Assembly: GCA_016748015.1 (NCBI GenBank)
Contig: JAAOMT010000523.1
Span: 471,591-513,446, forward strand
DNA: 41,856 bases
Reading direction: 5' to 3'
Origin: Geosiphon pyriformis
Taxonomy: Eukaryota; Glomeromycota; Glomeromycetes; Archaeosporales; Geosiphonaceae
Part shown: positions 21,488 to 34,199 of the stretch, in pieces
Layout of the letters: each line of letters starts with the position of its first letter
Position numbering within the stretch: the stretch's first letter is position 1
Made by a program: the position numbers and the translations under genes
The notes under the pieces: generated by a model
Told to the model about the DNA's origin: nothing
The model's input: only the letters and a program-made list of their open reading frames with translations
The model's database searches: none

Positions 21488-24400
21488 AAAACCAGCACCA
21501 ACATAAATCTAAAAGTGGCAGAATCAGAAAACATAGGAGCAAACTATCTAGGATTTGCAAAATCCTTATTTCAACACTACTATCAACATTTGAGATTAAA
21601 TCACAACCACATATCAGTGGAATCAGCTTTCAATTTCTACATCAACAAAAGAATTGCCTATCTGTTAGGAACACCAGTAAATATCGAATTGTCAAGAGAA
21701 GCCTTTTACAGTGAATTAATTCAAAATACCAACCTGCCAACAAATCACAATTTTGCCTCCATTATTATGAAAATCAACAAAAAAATTGAACACCATATAC
21801 AGCAAAGATACCTCATTATTTACATGAGCAAAGGCAAAGGAAAACTGCAAACACCAGCAGTAACACCCAAAAAAATACAACCACTTACTTGGAAGAAAAC
21901 AAAAGTTAAGTCCCCAACTAATCCATCATACCACTATACACTCAAAAGTGCCATTAATATTACATCTACTAGTGCAGCCACATCAAACATAACATTAGCA
22001 TTTAGATGATTCCCATTTCAAAGTAAACAAAGGAAAGCAGAGTTATTAGGACCATACGGTGCGTATTTTAAAGGATTTAACTCATGATCATCAACACCAT
22101 CAAAACTCTGATCACCACTGCCTCCCCCAGATTTCGGAATTTCTGATCCATGGAAAGTAACAGAATCAGAAGAAGAAAAAGAAGAAAAAGCTGAAGATCA
22201 AAAATTTACTTACTAGAACCCAATCACTGAAAACCTGAAATTTGAAATCCTGAATCTTCAAACTCAGCAAAATCTAAACCCAGAAAATCTGGAAATTAAA
22301 ACTCTGAATATTCAGACACTGCCAACTCAGGATAATCGAAACCCTGATTTAATAAATCAACAAAACTTACCTTCAGTAATTGTCATCAATCAACCACTGA
22401 TTAATCCAATAGCCAAACCCATACAACTGCCACTTCAATTACTACCCCAACAACCCATGCAATAACAACTACTTCAATTACCACCACAACAACCCAACTT
22501 AGATCCAATGGCCTATGCACCAATTGCAAAACTTGACAATTTTACCAGCAAAGAGAATGATGCCCAAATATGGCTTAACAATATTGAAAAAGCCATAGTG
22601 GCCAATGAATGGAATGACAGTAGAGCCCTTCAAGCAATGCCCTATTTTCTCAAAAATACTGCTGACTCATGGTATTAGAGCCTAGCCGCCAAACCACAAA
22701 CTTTCAATGAGTTCAAAACAGAATTCTTGAGATACTTTAGTAATAACAATAGTATCAATTGCTTGACCAACACATTCACCACCATCAAACAAGGGGACAC
22801 AGAAGCAGTTATCACTTACTTGAGACACTTCCATAGAAATCTGTGCCAAATTCAGACAATCCAAGCTGATTACTTTACAGTGCCACAGATCTTGAACCAG
22901 TTCATCAGAGGATTGTACAGTAGCATCCTTCAGCGAATACATCCAATGTATTCAGTTGATCTTTCAACTGCTATCACCCATGCCAGAGATTTTAAAGCAG
23001 CTGAGCTAGAAGCCAACCATGCCCAAGCTGTAAATTTAGTGATGAACAGATTATCTGACTTGGATTCCAAACTAAAACAATTCAGTAATACAATCAATTA
23101 GAAACTAAAGGGATACTTAACTGACAATCATGCAATCTATCAATCATCACAATAACGCAATAATTCAGGAAACATGAATTGTTTCCAAAATCAGCTGCAT
23201 CTATTAACATTATCATTATTATTATTACCCAATCAGCTGTAACAGCCAGAAACATGTGTTTGTCACAACTGTGGTAAACAAGATCACATTAGAGCCGACT
23301 GTTGATTTTATAGCAACAATTCATGATCAGAAAATCAATATCAAAACCCTGATCACAAATTTCAAATTCAGAATCACTACCCAAATCAAGACCAATATCA
23401 AACCACTTACCTGCCAATGACACAGCAACCAATCTATCAACCGCCAGTATATTAACCTTCAATTTATTAACTGCAACCACTGGTAATTTATCAGCTGCAG
23501 TCCCAAATAATTTATCAGCCCCAACAACCAATTCAAATACCACTCCAAAACCCCACTCAAATGACATCAGAAAACCCAAAACTTAGAATCACTCAAAACT
23601 GGAGATCAGTGATGGTTGTTCATCAACCAATCCCCAGTTCCTTTTACCAACTATCAGGCTCTCGACAGCAGAATTTAGGTACTGGTTTCACCCAAAACCT
23701 GAATTCCCAGAACTATTTAAGTCTCCTGGTTACTCCAGAAGATGCCACTACCAACAACTTGGAATCCAACCCACCCCAAACAACACTCACCAACAATATT
23801 CTACCAGCAACAGTCACCGAAAACAAATCTTTCGCAGCCATTTTTTTTTTTGAATTGGAGGAAACCATCAACCCACCTTTGTTCAGTGGAGCAGCACTCC
23901 AAGAAAAACCCATCACCACAATATACACTGATGTGAAAGTTGATGGTCATGCCATCAAACTGATCTTAGATAATAGATCAGCTGGCAGCATCATCACAAG
24001 ACAACTCATGGATCAATTAGATTGCCAAGTTGATCATGCTGCCAGCACCAGGATTATTACAGCCGATGGAGCAACCAAAACACCCATTGGAGAGATTAAT
24101 GATTTTTCCATAGAAGTCAATGGCATCATAGTACCAATCAAAGTACTCATCATGGAAGCCACTCAATACCAAGCACTCATTAAGAACGACTGGCTGTCCA
24201 AAACCAATGCAACTTTAGATTAAAACACCCAAGAGCTCTAACTTAGCCAGAATGGTTGACACATACAGGTACCAGCCATGTGTGGCCACTTCAAGTCCAT
24301 CCCCACACCATTAACACCACTTATCAAATTCAAGAAAGAAAAAGTGAAACCTACCTGGGAAGCGTACCAAGTCTCATGGGCTGATGTTGACCACAATGAA

Positions 24401-25084
24401 CTGCTGCCAATACTTGCTTGGAACAACAATGACAATGAAAAGGAGAAACAAAGAGAAGAACCTATCTGGGAAGCCACCATCGATGCTTGGACTGACAACA
24501 ACCAAAGTGAGATGCCACCAATTCTAGATTGGGAAGAAAAGAACAAGAAAAAAGGGAAAGGAAGAGAAGAAAACATATCTAAAAAAACCACTACTACAGA
24601 AAAAATAACTAGTGGCTGGGAAAGGGAATACTTACATGAACCAATAAAAGAGTTGACAAAAGAGTCACTATACCAAGAGTTGACTAAAAAAACTTGGAAT
24701 TGGTGGATACAACAATTTCCAAGAAACTATTGTTATTTTTATTTGGGACAACACATAAATATCCAGAATCTATATACAGATAAAACAAAGTGATTATTTG
24801 ATACAAGAATACTACAACAATTAGAACATTTTGTGGGAAAGAACAACTTATCCATACAGGCCCGAACCATATACCAAATACACACAGCATTTTAGGATCG
24901 ACCAGAAATCTTACTCAACAAAGCAATAGATATGGTTACCAGTAATTAATTAAAAAAGATCACCAATGCTCAATTTAAAGAATTACAGATTCAAATAACA
25001 CAAGTAATTCTCGAAAATGAAATTCAGGAAATACTTCAAGAAGGAGAATTAACAGAGTTAGATTTCGATGGAACTCAATATTAA
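21488..25084 (+). pseudogene. element A Gag-protease polyprotein, single frame with many stops
   Basis: One reading frame can be followed from 21488 to TAA 25082-25084, interrupted by well over a dozen stop codons but with no frameshift seen. Order: an N-terminal domain (NYLGFAKSLFQHYYQH, 21539-), a Pro/Gln-rich linker, a retrotransposon Gag domain (LDNFTSKENDAQIWLNNIEK, about 22533, to 23098), a CCHC knuckle CHNCGKQDHIRADC (about 23262-23303), a retropepsin-like domain (about 23910-24220), and a C-terminal region with two WEA...W repeats (24350-24530). The protease DSG motif reads DNR (LILDNRSAGSIIT), so the catalytic site is lost. Stops sit where CAA, CAG, CGA or TGG are expected. No in-frame ATG occurs before Val 21515, so the start is unclear. 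Confidence 0.85.
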
Positions 25085-25093
25085 AAGGAGGGA
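25083..25093 (+). promoter_or_regulatory. polypurine tract of element A
   Basis: AAAAGGAGGGA lies four bases before the 3' LTR. This is the plus-strand priming site expected of an LTR retrotransposon. Confidence 0.75.
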
Positions 25094-25097
25094 ATAA

Positions 25098-25965
25098 TGT
25101 TACTTATAGAAATATAGGGAATATATATTAGCATAGTTATTAACCAATCAGAAATAGACATAGTAAAATGTGGAATTCCAAGATTCCTTTCAGAAATTGC
25201 AGGATTCCAGGAATTACAGAATTCTCACAAAGAATTGCAAGATTTCAGAATTCCAGGATTCCTCTTAAAGGAATTGCAGAATTCCAGGAATCCCAAGATT
25301 CCTGTTGTGAAAAATTGAGGAATTGAAGAATCTCAATTATGTATATATAGCAGTAGGATTAGAAGCTAAAAAGACAGACCTTTCAGTTTAGATTTCATTT
25401 AGACAACTTTCCAAATTACAAATAAATAACTGTTTGTTATCTCAAACCTGCTGCCACTATCAACACTTCATGTTGATAGTAATTGATACTTAACTACACT
25501 AGAACAATAGCTCTTGATCATGGCTATTAATAGAATACTAACTTGCAAATCACCTTGGCTTATTTTTTTTTTCTTTATTTTCTTTATTTTCTTTATTTCT
25601 TGCTTTGATTTTATTGTTGTTTACTAACTCTATTGAGAATTAATGCATGGGGTACTGACATCAGGATAAACGTAACTGGTAAAAGATCCAGAAATAAGGG
25701 TAGAATACTCGATTGAAGATAGCTTACCAAGAGAAATACCAGCCATCAAGCTAAGAAAAAAATTGATAAAACTGTGGTTTTGGGAAGCTACAGATAAAAC
25801 TATTACCATTGAATCTCTGTCTATTATACAAAGAACTCAATCAAACCCTTCGGATACAAACCTTTTAGACACAAATCTTCAGATTACTATCAACTGCAAC
25901 TAGATTTAAGCACCAAGTTACGAGTTTGTTATTTAATCTAACACCAGAAATAGTTACCTGTAACA
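25098..25965 (+). repeat. 3' LTR of element A
   Basis: TGTTACTTATAGAAA at the left and CCTGTAACA at the right, collinear with 20586-21455. Differences are mostly C/T and G/A, several at former CpG (for example TTTCGG against TTTTGG). The hairpin at 25456-25480 has its loop inverted relative to the 5' LTR. ATAC follows at 25966-25969. Confidence 0.95.
25456..25480. repeat. 10-bp-stem hairpin in 3' LTR, loop CTTCA
   Basis: Stem ACTATCAACA / TGTTGATAGT around CTTCA. The solo LTR and the smaller element have loops CTTTA, CTCTA and CTTCA with a partly decayed stem, so this orientation is probably ancestral. Confidence 0.9.
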
Positions 25966-26640
25966 ATACTTAATAGTTGGTTTTTTTTTTAAAATTTTTT
26001 TAATAAGTACTACAATAAAATTTAATAATTAAACTATTTTTTTATTTAAAATACAATAAGTTTTTATTAATAAGAATAATTTTATTGTATTGTTTAAAAA
26101 ATTGCTTTTTTTGTTTTTTTTTTAGATTAATATTAATAATGAGTTAATTTAAAAACTATTAATTTTTTTTATAATTTGGTTTATAAATTTTGGTTTAAAT
26201 TTTATAAGCAAATATTTCTAAAAATTTAAAAAGTTTTTTGTTGTAATTTAATTATTTGTTTAAATTAAATATAATTTCCTAAAGTATAATAATATAATAA
26301 AGTAATTAAAAAAAAAATTAAAATTTTTTGGTAATTTAATATTTATTTTAATTATTGTTTTAAAATTTTTTTAAGTAGTTTTTTATATTATATTGACAGT
26401 TTATTGAAATAATTTCAATTAAAAATATTTTTTTTTGTGTAAATAATAATTTTTTATTTAATTAAAATTTTCTTAATAATAATAATAAATAAATTTATAA
26501 TTCTTAATAAAATTTTGTTTTAATTTTTATAATATTGATTACTCTTTTTAAGTAATAGTTAATTCGAAATTAAAAATAACAAAAAAATTAGTTTTAGTTT
26601 TAATTATTTTTTTAAGAATTCTAAAATTTTATTAAAATAT
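25966..26640. other. AT-rich spacer, no gene
   Basis: A/T runs without coding frames. It continues the insertion site of element A. No structure is seen beyond the target duplication at its left end. Confidence 0.6.
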
Positions 26641-27110
26641 TAATATAAAACTTTTTTTAAAGATAAGTAATCTTATTTAAAATTTTTAATAATTATTATT
26701 TTGATTGATAATAAAATATTTTATTTTTGTGAATTTTATATTTTATAAGTAACACTAAATATTATAAATAATTTATTTAAAAAAAGTATTGTAATTTTTA
26801 ATACTAAGTTATAAAATATTAATCTTTAAAAATCTTTAGATGTTTAAAAATCTTTATAATATTTAAGTTTATTTATTTATTTATTTATTTATTTAATAAG
26901 TACAGACCAATTATTATCTAATATACAAAAACAAACTAAGTAAATCTAACCAAATGTAACTTATATATTTACTACATGTAACTAGCTACTTAAATTAATT
27001 AAGACAATACTATATACTTATATATACTTTAGTATTATTATAAATACTTAAAAAAATAATAATAAGTTTTATACAAACCAAAACTTACAGTAAATAATTC
27101 AACAATACCA
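26640..27110 (+). repeat. AT-rich interspersed repeat, copy 2
   Basis: Matches copy 1 in two blocks: ATTATAAATAATTTATTTAAAA with following bases (26760-26870, compare 8815-8920), and TAAGTACAGACCAATTATTA through GTAACTAGCTACTTAAATTA to AAGACAATACTATATA (26898-27017, compare 9520-9620). Between the blocks is an ATTT simple run (26870-26893). The middle of copy 1 is missing. Confidence 0.6.
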
Positions 27111-27119
27111 AGCAAATAA

Positions 27120-30100
27120 ATGATGTTCACTAACAGATTACTAAACATATTATTAGAGAAAGAAGAAATTACTCTCTTATTATTAACTAGACTACTCTTT
27201 TCTATATTCATCCTGAATTTTACTCTGAATAATTACAACTCATTTCAATGCTTCTTAGCCAAGCATTTTGCAAAATCAACTAACACTAATACTGTTTTTT
27301 TTTTATTACCAAAAATTGTAACTGTTTTATTTATTCAATCCTTGAAAATAAAATCTTTGCATAAAGCCACATAAATACTAACATTTAATATTTTAGAAAA
27401 GAGAATATGCAGCACTAAAAACAATAACAAAGAACATTCAATTACCAAAAACTTTTACAATTTAATATGGTCCAATAAAATCTCAGAACATGTATCTGTT
27501 TTTTTTAAGCAAGTAAAAACATAATTAAATGGCTTAACATTATCACATATTAAGCACAAAACTTCAGAATAATTTTTGTTATAAAGTCTTTTCTTAATAG
27601 CAACTAGCAGTTTTTTATTAACTGTTTTTATCAAATATGTGCAGAAGACAGCTAAAAACTTGCTCATAAACTCTAAAAACATATGTGAATTTAAATGCCA
27701 AACTGTTACAATAATTGCCTAATCTATATCATTAATTATTGTCTTATTCATAATTTTAACACCAGAACCAGCTTCTCATTAATCATAGCAAACAGTCTAA
27801 TAAATATCCTAAACAAAATAATGACTATTTTTTAATACTACTCAGTCATCAGCCACAAAAAATCTTTTATAAATCTTTTTAAAAAAAACAAAACCAAAGT
27901 GTGTTATATTATATATAAAAACATCAGCTCTGTTATTACCAGCATTTTTCAAATGACTTTTAATCTTTACTTATTTAACTAAAATATTTTTGGTTTTGAT
28001 TAAATTAGTTATGTGATGTTTTTTTATTCAGCATTTGTTCTAAAAATCCAGCAGATGTAAATTGAGTTCCAAAACATATGAATTTAATGCTGTTTAACTA
28101 TCCATATAAACAATAACCAAAAAAATAAAGATACATCTCTAATACCAAAACAATTACCTGGAGCTTTATTAATATCAAAGAAAACAAACTATGTATCTTA
28201 ATGTTTATATTTATCTTAATATCAAAAAAATAAGCTGTTTTTCTACCTGCAATCTTAGCAATACTCAACTGTTTCAAAAAACCATCTATGTAAATATTAA
28301 ATAGATCAGTTCATAGTTTATATAAACACTTCCAAATATCTAAAAAGCCACTTAAGCAAATGACATCTAAGCAACCAAAGGCAAAAACAATCTCAACAAA
28401 TCCAACAGAAAGACTATTTATGTAAATTAAGGCTTTTTTAAATCACAAAGACACTAAACTTCTAGAACTTAATTTTTTTCAGTAATGAAAAGTGTTTTAA
28501 TTTACAATCAATCCATGCTTATTCAACAATTTATTATCAAAGACAACACCAGAATGCTTGAAAAAAGGAAACACATCATAATAAAAGAAGTCTTCTAAGA
28601 TTTTAGACATAGAAAAATAATCAGTATCATAAAACACATTGAACAAATTATTGATCAAAGAAATTTTGTTGTTCAAAAAATTTTTTATAATACCTGCTAA
28701 AAAATTATTCACAGGACTAATTCTTAATCTAACAGGATATTACAAAAAATTTATTGGAGTTCACCTTAAGACTTGTAAATCCAAAAACCAATGCTCAAAT
28801 AATTAGCTAAGAATATTAAATGTATTAGAAAACTTAATTAGTGAAACAATTTTGTCTTTTGCTTATATTTGTTTAAATGTTTTTAGTCTATAAAGAGAAA
28901 AATAATGCAAAGTTTTATTAGGAAAATTTTTTTGCTGGTTGGCTTTAGACTTAAATTTTTTTCTTAATATAATATCTTATTTCTAATACATATTTTTAAA
29001 CACATAATTGAACTGAGTCTAATAATTAATGATAGGTTATAGAATTGCTGAAACCAGATAAACAAATTGTTTATTAGACAATATTTTTCTAAGAATTAAA
29101 TTAAAAAAAAACCTAATATTCAAATACACTCTGACAAAACTGGACTTAGATAAATTTTTTGTTGACAAAAAGATACCTAAATATCTGTAAGCTTTGCTAT
29201 ATTTAGCTATAAAAATTGGATGACCATTAATGAGCAAAAAAGCATTTATAATTCTTTAATTAATGAGAATTATTATAGTCTTATTATTATTAATAAAAAT
29301 ATTATTAATCTCAAAGAACTTACAAGCAATATCCAAAATATACTGTGTAGAAGCCTGATCATTACTCACTCAGATTGTATTATTAACAAATAATCAGTTG
29401 CAAAAAATGAAAATCTACTTCTGTCCACCTCTAATTTGCCTATTTTTATTACAAAATTTGTGTTAATTCTATATCTACACAAATGCTTTTGTCTTTTAAC
29501 TTTGTATAATAAAAAGTTATAAAAGATTTTCTACAAAAGTAGTAAGAATACTTCATTCTAATTCAGCTTATTTAACATTTTGTATCTATTTAAAAGACCA
29601 AAATCAGTCATTATTTTGTTGATATTGTTCATGTATATATTTCCAAAAAACTTAATAAACTTGTTATATATTCTTATATATTTTAAGTTAGCTTTTAAGT
29701 GCCACCATCCAACTAAGTTGTAAGTTTTATGCATGTTCTGAAGAACTAGCCAAACTTCTTGACTTTTTTTTAAAGCAATCTCTACTATTAATTCAACTAT
29801 AAACATAAAAGATTGAGTCAAAGTATTCTTTAAGACTAAAAAGTTATTATTTTAAAGAACATTACACTTAATACAAACAGACCAGATACAATCTAACAGA
29901 ATCTTAGAAAATATTTTTTTAGCTATTTCAATTAAAGAAATAGACTGTGTGTTTATTAAAATGCTTTTTCAATTATAAAGTTTAAGAATTATTAAAACTT
30001 ATATTTTTTTTTAAAAAATCAGAATATTGCTAAGCACTAAACAAGAATTTAACAAACTTAACAAGCAATCTAATATTTCATTACTATAATGCTTCCAAAG

Positions 30101-31680
30101 TTCATTTAATATACTTAACAAACCAGCTGCCTTGTCATTAGATATGTCATAAATTACCAAAACCAGTTCATACATACTGATTTTATTTAAAACATCAAAA
30201 AAAGTATTATTTTTTATGTAATTTAATAATACATATTGTTAAGACTAAATAGTAAACAGTACTGAAAGCATTTTGCATTTTCTTATTTAATCTACCATAA
30301 TTTTATTAACTTTAAGCTTTATCTTTTTTAGTTTCAAAATCAACTCCTTTCCAATTACCAAATAATTCAAAACTATCTTATAAAAAAACCAATTCAAAAC
30401 ATTTTTTATCATGTTTTTTTTGTCAAAACTGAAATTTTTCATTTGTTTCTCAATTATTTTTTTAATGGCTGTATTTCTGACAACTTTTAACTCATAGTAT
30501 TTGAACTTTTTATACTTTTTTCTAATCAATAATAAATACTTAAAAATATTTACTGAAACCACACTATTCTAAATCATAATATTAACTTTGGAAGTCTTTT
30601 TATTATCAATCATTAACCATTTTGTGAAAAGACAATTATACTTAAAGCAATTGTTTATATTTAATTTTTTTATAATCCTAACTATTAGCAATTCTAGTTC
30701 AAGAAATTTTAATAAATATTTATTTTTTAAGCACTCAAATTCACTAAACTAATGTTTAAAAAAAGTAACTTTTGTTAATTTTATCATTACTTCTTTTAAA
30801 TATTTTTATATGTTATTCAATATATTAAAATCTTTTGCATTCACAAACCTATTTACTACTAAAAATAGTTCAATTGAAACATATTCTATGAAATAGGTTT
30901 ATTTGGCATTATTTGTATTTTTAAAATTAAACTTTTAGTGATTCTTGTTTGTCTGTTTGTGAATACTATTTAGGCATGTATTCAAAAGACCTTTTAAATC
31001 AACTAAAACTATAATCATCTTATGATCTGTATCAAAAAATTCAGAAACAGCATTAATTTTGCATATTGTAATTGTTAAAAACAAGTTTTCATTAACAAAA
31101 ATATAATCAATAATCTTTTTGGCTCTCCTAAAATTAGTCTAAATAGAAATTTTACCAGAAAATGTCTCTTAAGTAAATTAATCAGACTTATATTCAAATA
31201 TTTCTTAAAACTTGCATTTTTTTTAAAACTATTTTCATTGAAATTACTGTTTAAAACCACAAAAGAGCTGGAATTCACAGCTTTAAAAATAACTAGGTTG
31301 ATATTAGAAGCTTAATTAAATTGCTTACCAACAGATGCACCAGTATATAAATCTAAAATCGTGACTAAAAGCTTGTCTTTGAACAAAAAACATATTGAAA
31401 TTAAATAACCAAAAATCTTTTTTATTTTTAAAATGTGTTGAGCTAGAAAACTATTTATAATTATGGTCATACCATGCCTAGAAAACTCATATCCAAATTA
31501 GAAGTAAAAATCCAAATCTTATCAAACTTATTTATAATTTATAGCCTAATGCTAGATCTTAGTTTTGTTTCTATAATAATTGAAATCATATTTCTTAATT
31601 TTATATACCAATAAACAATATTTTTTTGCTTTGCAAGAATATTAATATTTTAAACATTGTATATAGCTATTTTCTATATT
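27120..31680 (-). pseudogene. LINE copy 2 ORF2 remnant
   Basis: On the minus strand the endonuclease begins near 31660 (KIAIYNV) and keeps IETKL; the GDFNE box reads NSNFNEN near 31235. The segment 30287-30562 matches the copy 1 linker (KYLLLIRKKYKKFKYYE). RT is seen at 29558-29821 (WLVLQNMHKTYNLVGWWHL), where the first catalytic Asp is Asn. The FVDD box reads FVNN near 29375. KAYRYLGIFLSTKNL follows at about 29180. The C-terminal finger region (VAIKKRLYNKNYSEVLCLIC) lies at 27520-27600, and the protein tail near 27360 reads KALCKDFIFKD. Stops and frame changes are frequent throughout. Confidence 0.75.
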
Positions 31681-31699
31681 AAGTCTGTTATTGTTGAAT

Positions 31700-33306
31700 A
31701 GAATTGTTCAAGCCTAAACTTTTATTGTTCACTTTGATTAGCAGATCCATAACAATAATTAATAGATTATCTATCTTATCTTTAAACTTCTTAATAGTTG
31801 TTAAATTTAGAGTTCTTACTTTTGCAACAGTTTTACCATCAGTAGTTATACTCAAACTCTTATTCATTACTATATCTGCTCCTTAATTTTGTGATAAAGA
31901 GATTACCAATAACTAATATCTAGGGCTAGACTGGAAAATTATTGGTTTAAGTGCATCTAATCTTTTAATCAGCTTGTCAATTTGCCCTATAAAGCTGGTA
32001 AAACAATACTTAAGAATAGCAAACCCAATATTTATGTTTTCAAATATAAGCAAAAAAAGTTTCACTTCTAAAAAAAAACTATTATTTGTTGAACCAATTT
32101 GTCTAAGAAAAAGGAAAAAAAAAGATCTATTAACAATTTCGGCTTAAAAAACATTATTAAAAGAAACAAAATATATAATAAGTGTTAAATATTTGACATA
32201 AATAATGACTAATCTGTTTTTATTCATTTTTAACAACACTTTGCAAAGTGCACTACCAGAAAAATTTTTTTACCTACAATACAGTCCAATGATGTATGAT
32301 TTAAACATTTATACTTTGCATATTTGGCAGATCTTAAATAAAACCAGCACAAATAAGTGCCTCTTAATACTAGTGTAATTTTTATGGTAGCATTTAATGA
32401 ATTGGCAGACTTAAAACAAATCACAGCACATCTAGTTTGAACATACAAAACTGGATAAAAATTCATTGTGCATGTTTTTTTATTCACAAAACCAATAAAG
32501 TTCCAGATATTATGAATATTTGTTCTTATTGGCAATATATAAAGCAGCATTCTGTTAGAATATTTTGCATTTCATGTTTCTTTGTTTATATTGGCTTTAG
32601 CAATATACATAATATCTTTTTTAATTAGGATAAACTATTTTGCAGTAGTTAAAACAGCATAATCTAATTGATTAAACTCTACTACAGTCTTTTGTTATAG
32701 TCTTACTAATTGTATTTTAATTAGCTTAATGATGTTAAATTTGAAAAATACAGTATATACAGTCTTAGCCAACATCTTAATTAGAATTTTTTTTACCACC
32801 ACAGCTTAATCTAAACATATTGTTAATTTTTTAAAATTAGTATTTATTAAAATTTTCACATCTCTAATTTTTTTAGAAACCTGTACTAAGCTTAAGTCAA
32901 AAGTGAATGTTATCTTGATAATTCTAGCAAATTTTAAAGAAGTAAATGTTTCTTTAAAACCATTAATTATGACAAATAAATTTATCTTCAAAAAACTTCT
33001 CAACAATATTATTCAGATTAATATCTAAAATAAATAATTTTCTGCCAGAAATATTAACCAGATTTTTCAAAGAAAGTAGAAGAGTTGGCAGAATATTCAA
33101 CAAGATATTATTATTATTATCATTCAAAAAATTGATTTTTCTTAATGGTATTCCTAATACTTTTTTAGTTTTTATTTATGAATTCTTTGGTATTTAGTTA
33201 AAGTTTTTCTTATTAGAAATGTTTCCTTCACTATAATCAAAACTGGTTTTCTCTATTAAACATTCTTTTTTTATGTTAATACTATCAGATTCAGTAATGT
33301 TACCAG
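31700..33306 (-). pseudogene. LINE copy 2 ORF1 remnant
   Basis: The minus-strand frame 32550-32230 (LLYILPIRTNIHNIWNFIGF) aligns with the second half of the copy 1 ORF1 at 12179. The CCHC knuckle is ruined (YAKYKCLNH, where Cys is expected for Tyr). The segment 33006-32806 (SFLKINLFVIINGFK, then TFDLSLVQVSKKIRDVKILI) corresponds to the region before the RRM-like part. Upstream the ORF is cut at 33306 by the nested LTR element and resumes at about 36849. Confidence 0.6.
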
Positions 33307-34154
33307 TGTTACTTATAAAAAGTAGAAATTATAATAATAAGTAAAATAGCGAATTAGAAATAGGCATAATAAAATAGAGAATTTTAGGATTCTCTTAAGG
33401 AATTACAGAATTTCAGAATTCTAGGATTCTTTTAAGAAATTGCAGAATTTTCTAAGAATCTTATATAACATAAATTATATATATATAACAAAAGTATTAA
33501 AAACAGAAAAAGTAATTTCAGAAGAATTCAATAAAGTTCAAATTAATTTAAAACAATACCTCTTCTTTCAAAAAATAGTTTTTTATAACTTAAAATAAAA
33601 TCATTTCCATATTAATAAAATTATTTATTATTATTAAATCTATGTTATTATTACTTAATTAATAATATATTAATTACTTTCTTACTATCAACACTCTATG
33701 TTAATAGAATTTAATACTTAACTACACTGGACCAATAGTTCTTAATCATGGCTATTAACAGGATACTAATTTCTTATTTTCTTTTTTTATTTTTATTTAT
33801 TTTTTTTATTTTTTATTTTTATTTTGTTTTATTTCTTTGTTGTTTACTAATTGATTAAAGGAATTAAGTACAGAATATTTAATGTCAAAGATAGTCTGAT
33901 AAAAAATCTGGAAATAAGAGTAGAAATTTAAAAATAGTTTACCAAAAAAGCATAACTGCCAAAATAAACCAGCTATCATACTAAAGAAAAAAATTTACAA
34001 AAAAAACCATTAATTGAATTTCTGTTTATTATACAAAAATTCAACCAAAATCTTCAGATCACAAAATCTTCAGATATTACCAATATTACCAGCTATTAAA
34101 TATCAAGTTACAGATTTGTTTTTGTTTTAATACTCTAAATAATTACCTATAATA
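33307..34154 (+). repeat. 5' LTR of element B
   Basis: TGTTACTTATAAAAAGTAG at the left, CTATAATA at the right. U3 has two GAATT-type units (33385-33470). The half-hairpin CTATCAACA-CTCTA (33688-) is followed by a decayed right arm TGTTAATAG. A pyrimidine/T-rich tract lies at 33770-33835. Confidence 0.85.
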
Positions 34155-34156
34155 TT

Positions 34157-34172
34157 TGGTGTTTTCTGTGAG
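34157..34172 (+). promoter_or_regulatory. primer-binding site of element B
   Basis: TGGTGTTTTCTGTGAG lies two bases after the LTR and matches the element A site except for C-to-T changes. Confidence 0.65.
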
Positions 34173-34199
34173 ATATAATCCAACAAAAAATCAGCATTA

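Larger units (their letters stand above)
20586..25965 (+). mobile_element. LTR retrotransposon A: Gag-protease element lacking RT and integrase
   Basis: A complete structural element: 870-bp and 868-bp direct LTRs with TGTTAC...GTAACA ends, a primer-binding site two bases inside, one long Gag-protease frame, and a polypurine tract before the 3' LTR. It is flanked by ATAC on both sides, a 4-bp target duplication. The internal region is only 3.6 kb. It has Gag, a CCHC knuckle and a retropepsin-like domain, but nothing resembling reverse transcriptase, RNase H or integrase, so it is non-autonomous and probably a deletion derivative of a Ty3-like element. LTR copies differ mainly by transitions; in the first 80 bases they differ at two sites. 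It is the youngest full element here, yet its protein is dead. Confidence 0.9.

Noticed and set aside
23289-23579. Minus-strand open frame in the element A internal region
   Set aside because: Antisense of the Gln/Asn-rich linker of the Gag-protease frame; similar shadows occur at 22682-22942, 23713-23928 and 24238-24591.
27120-27374. 84-codon + strand open frame
   Set aside because: Antisense of the C-terminal end of LINE copy 2 ORF2, whose tail can be read on the minus strand.
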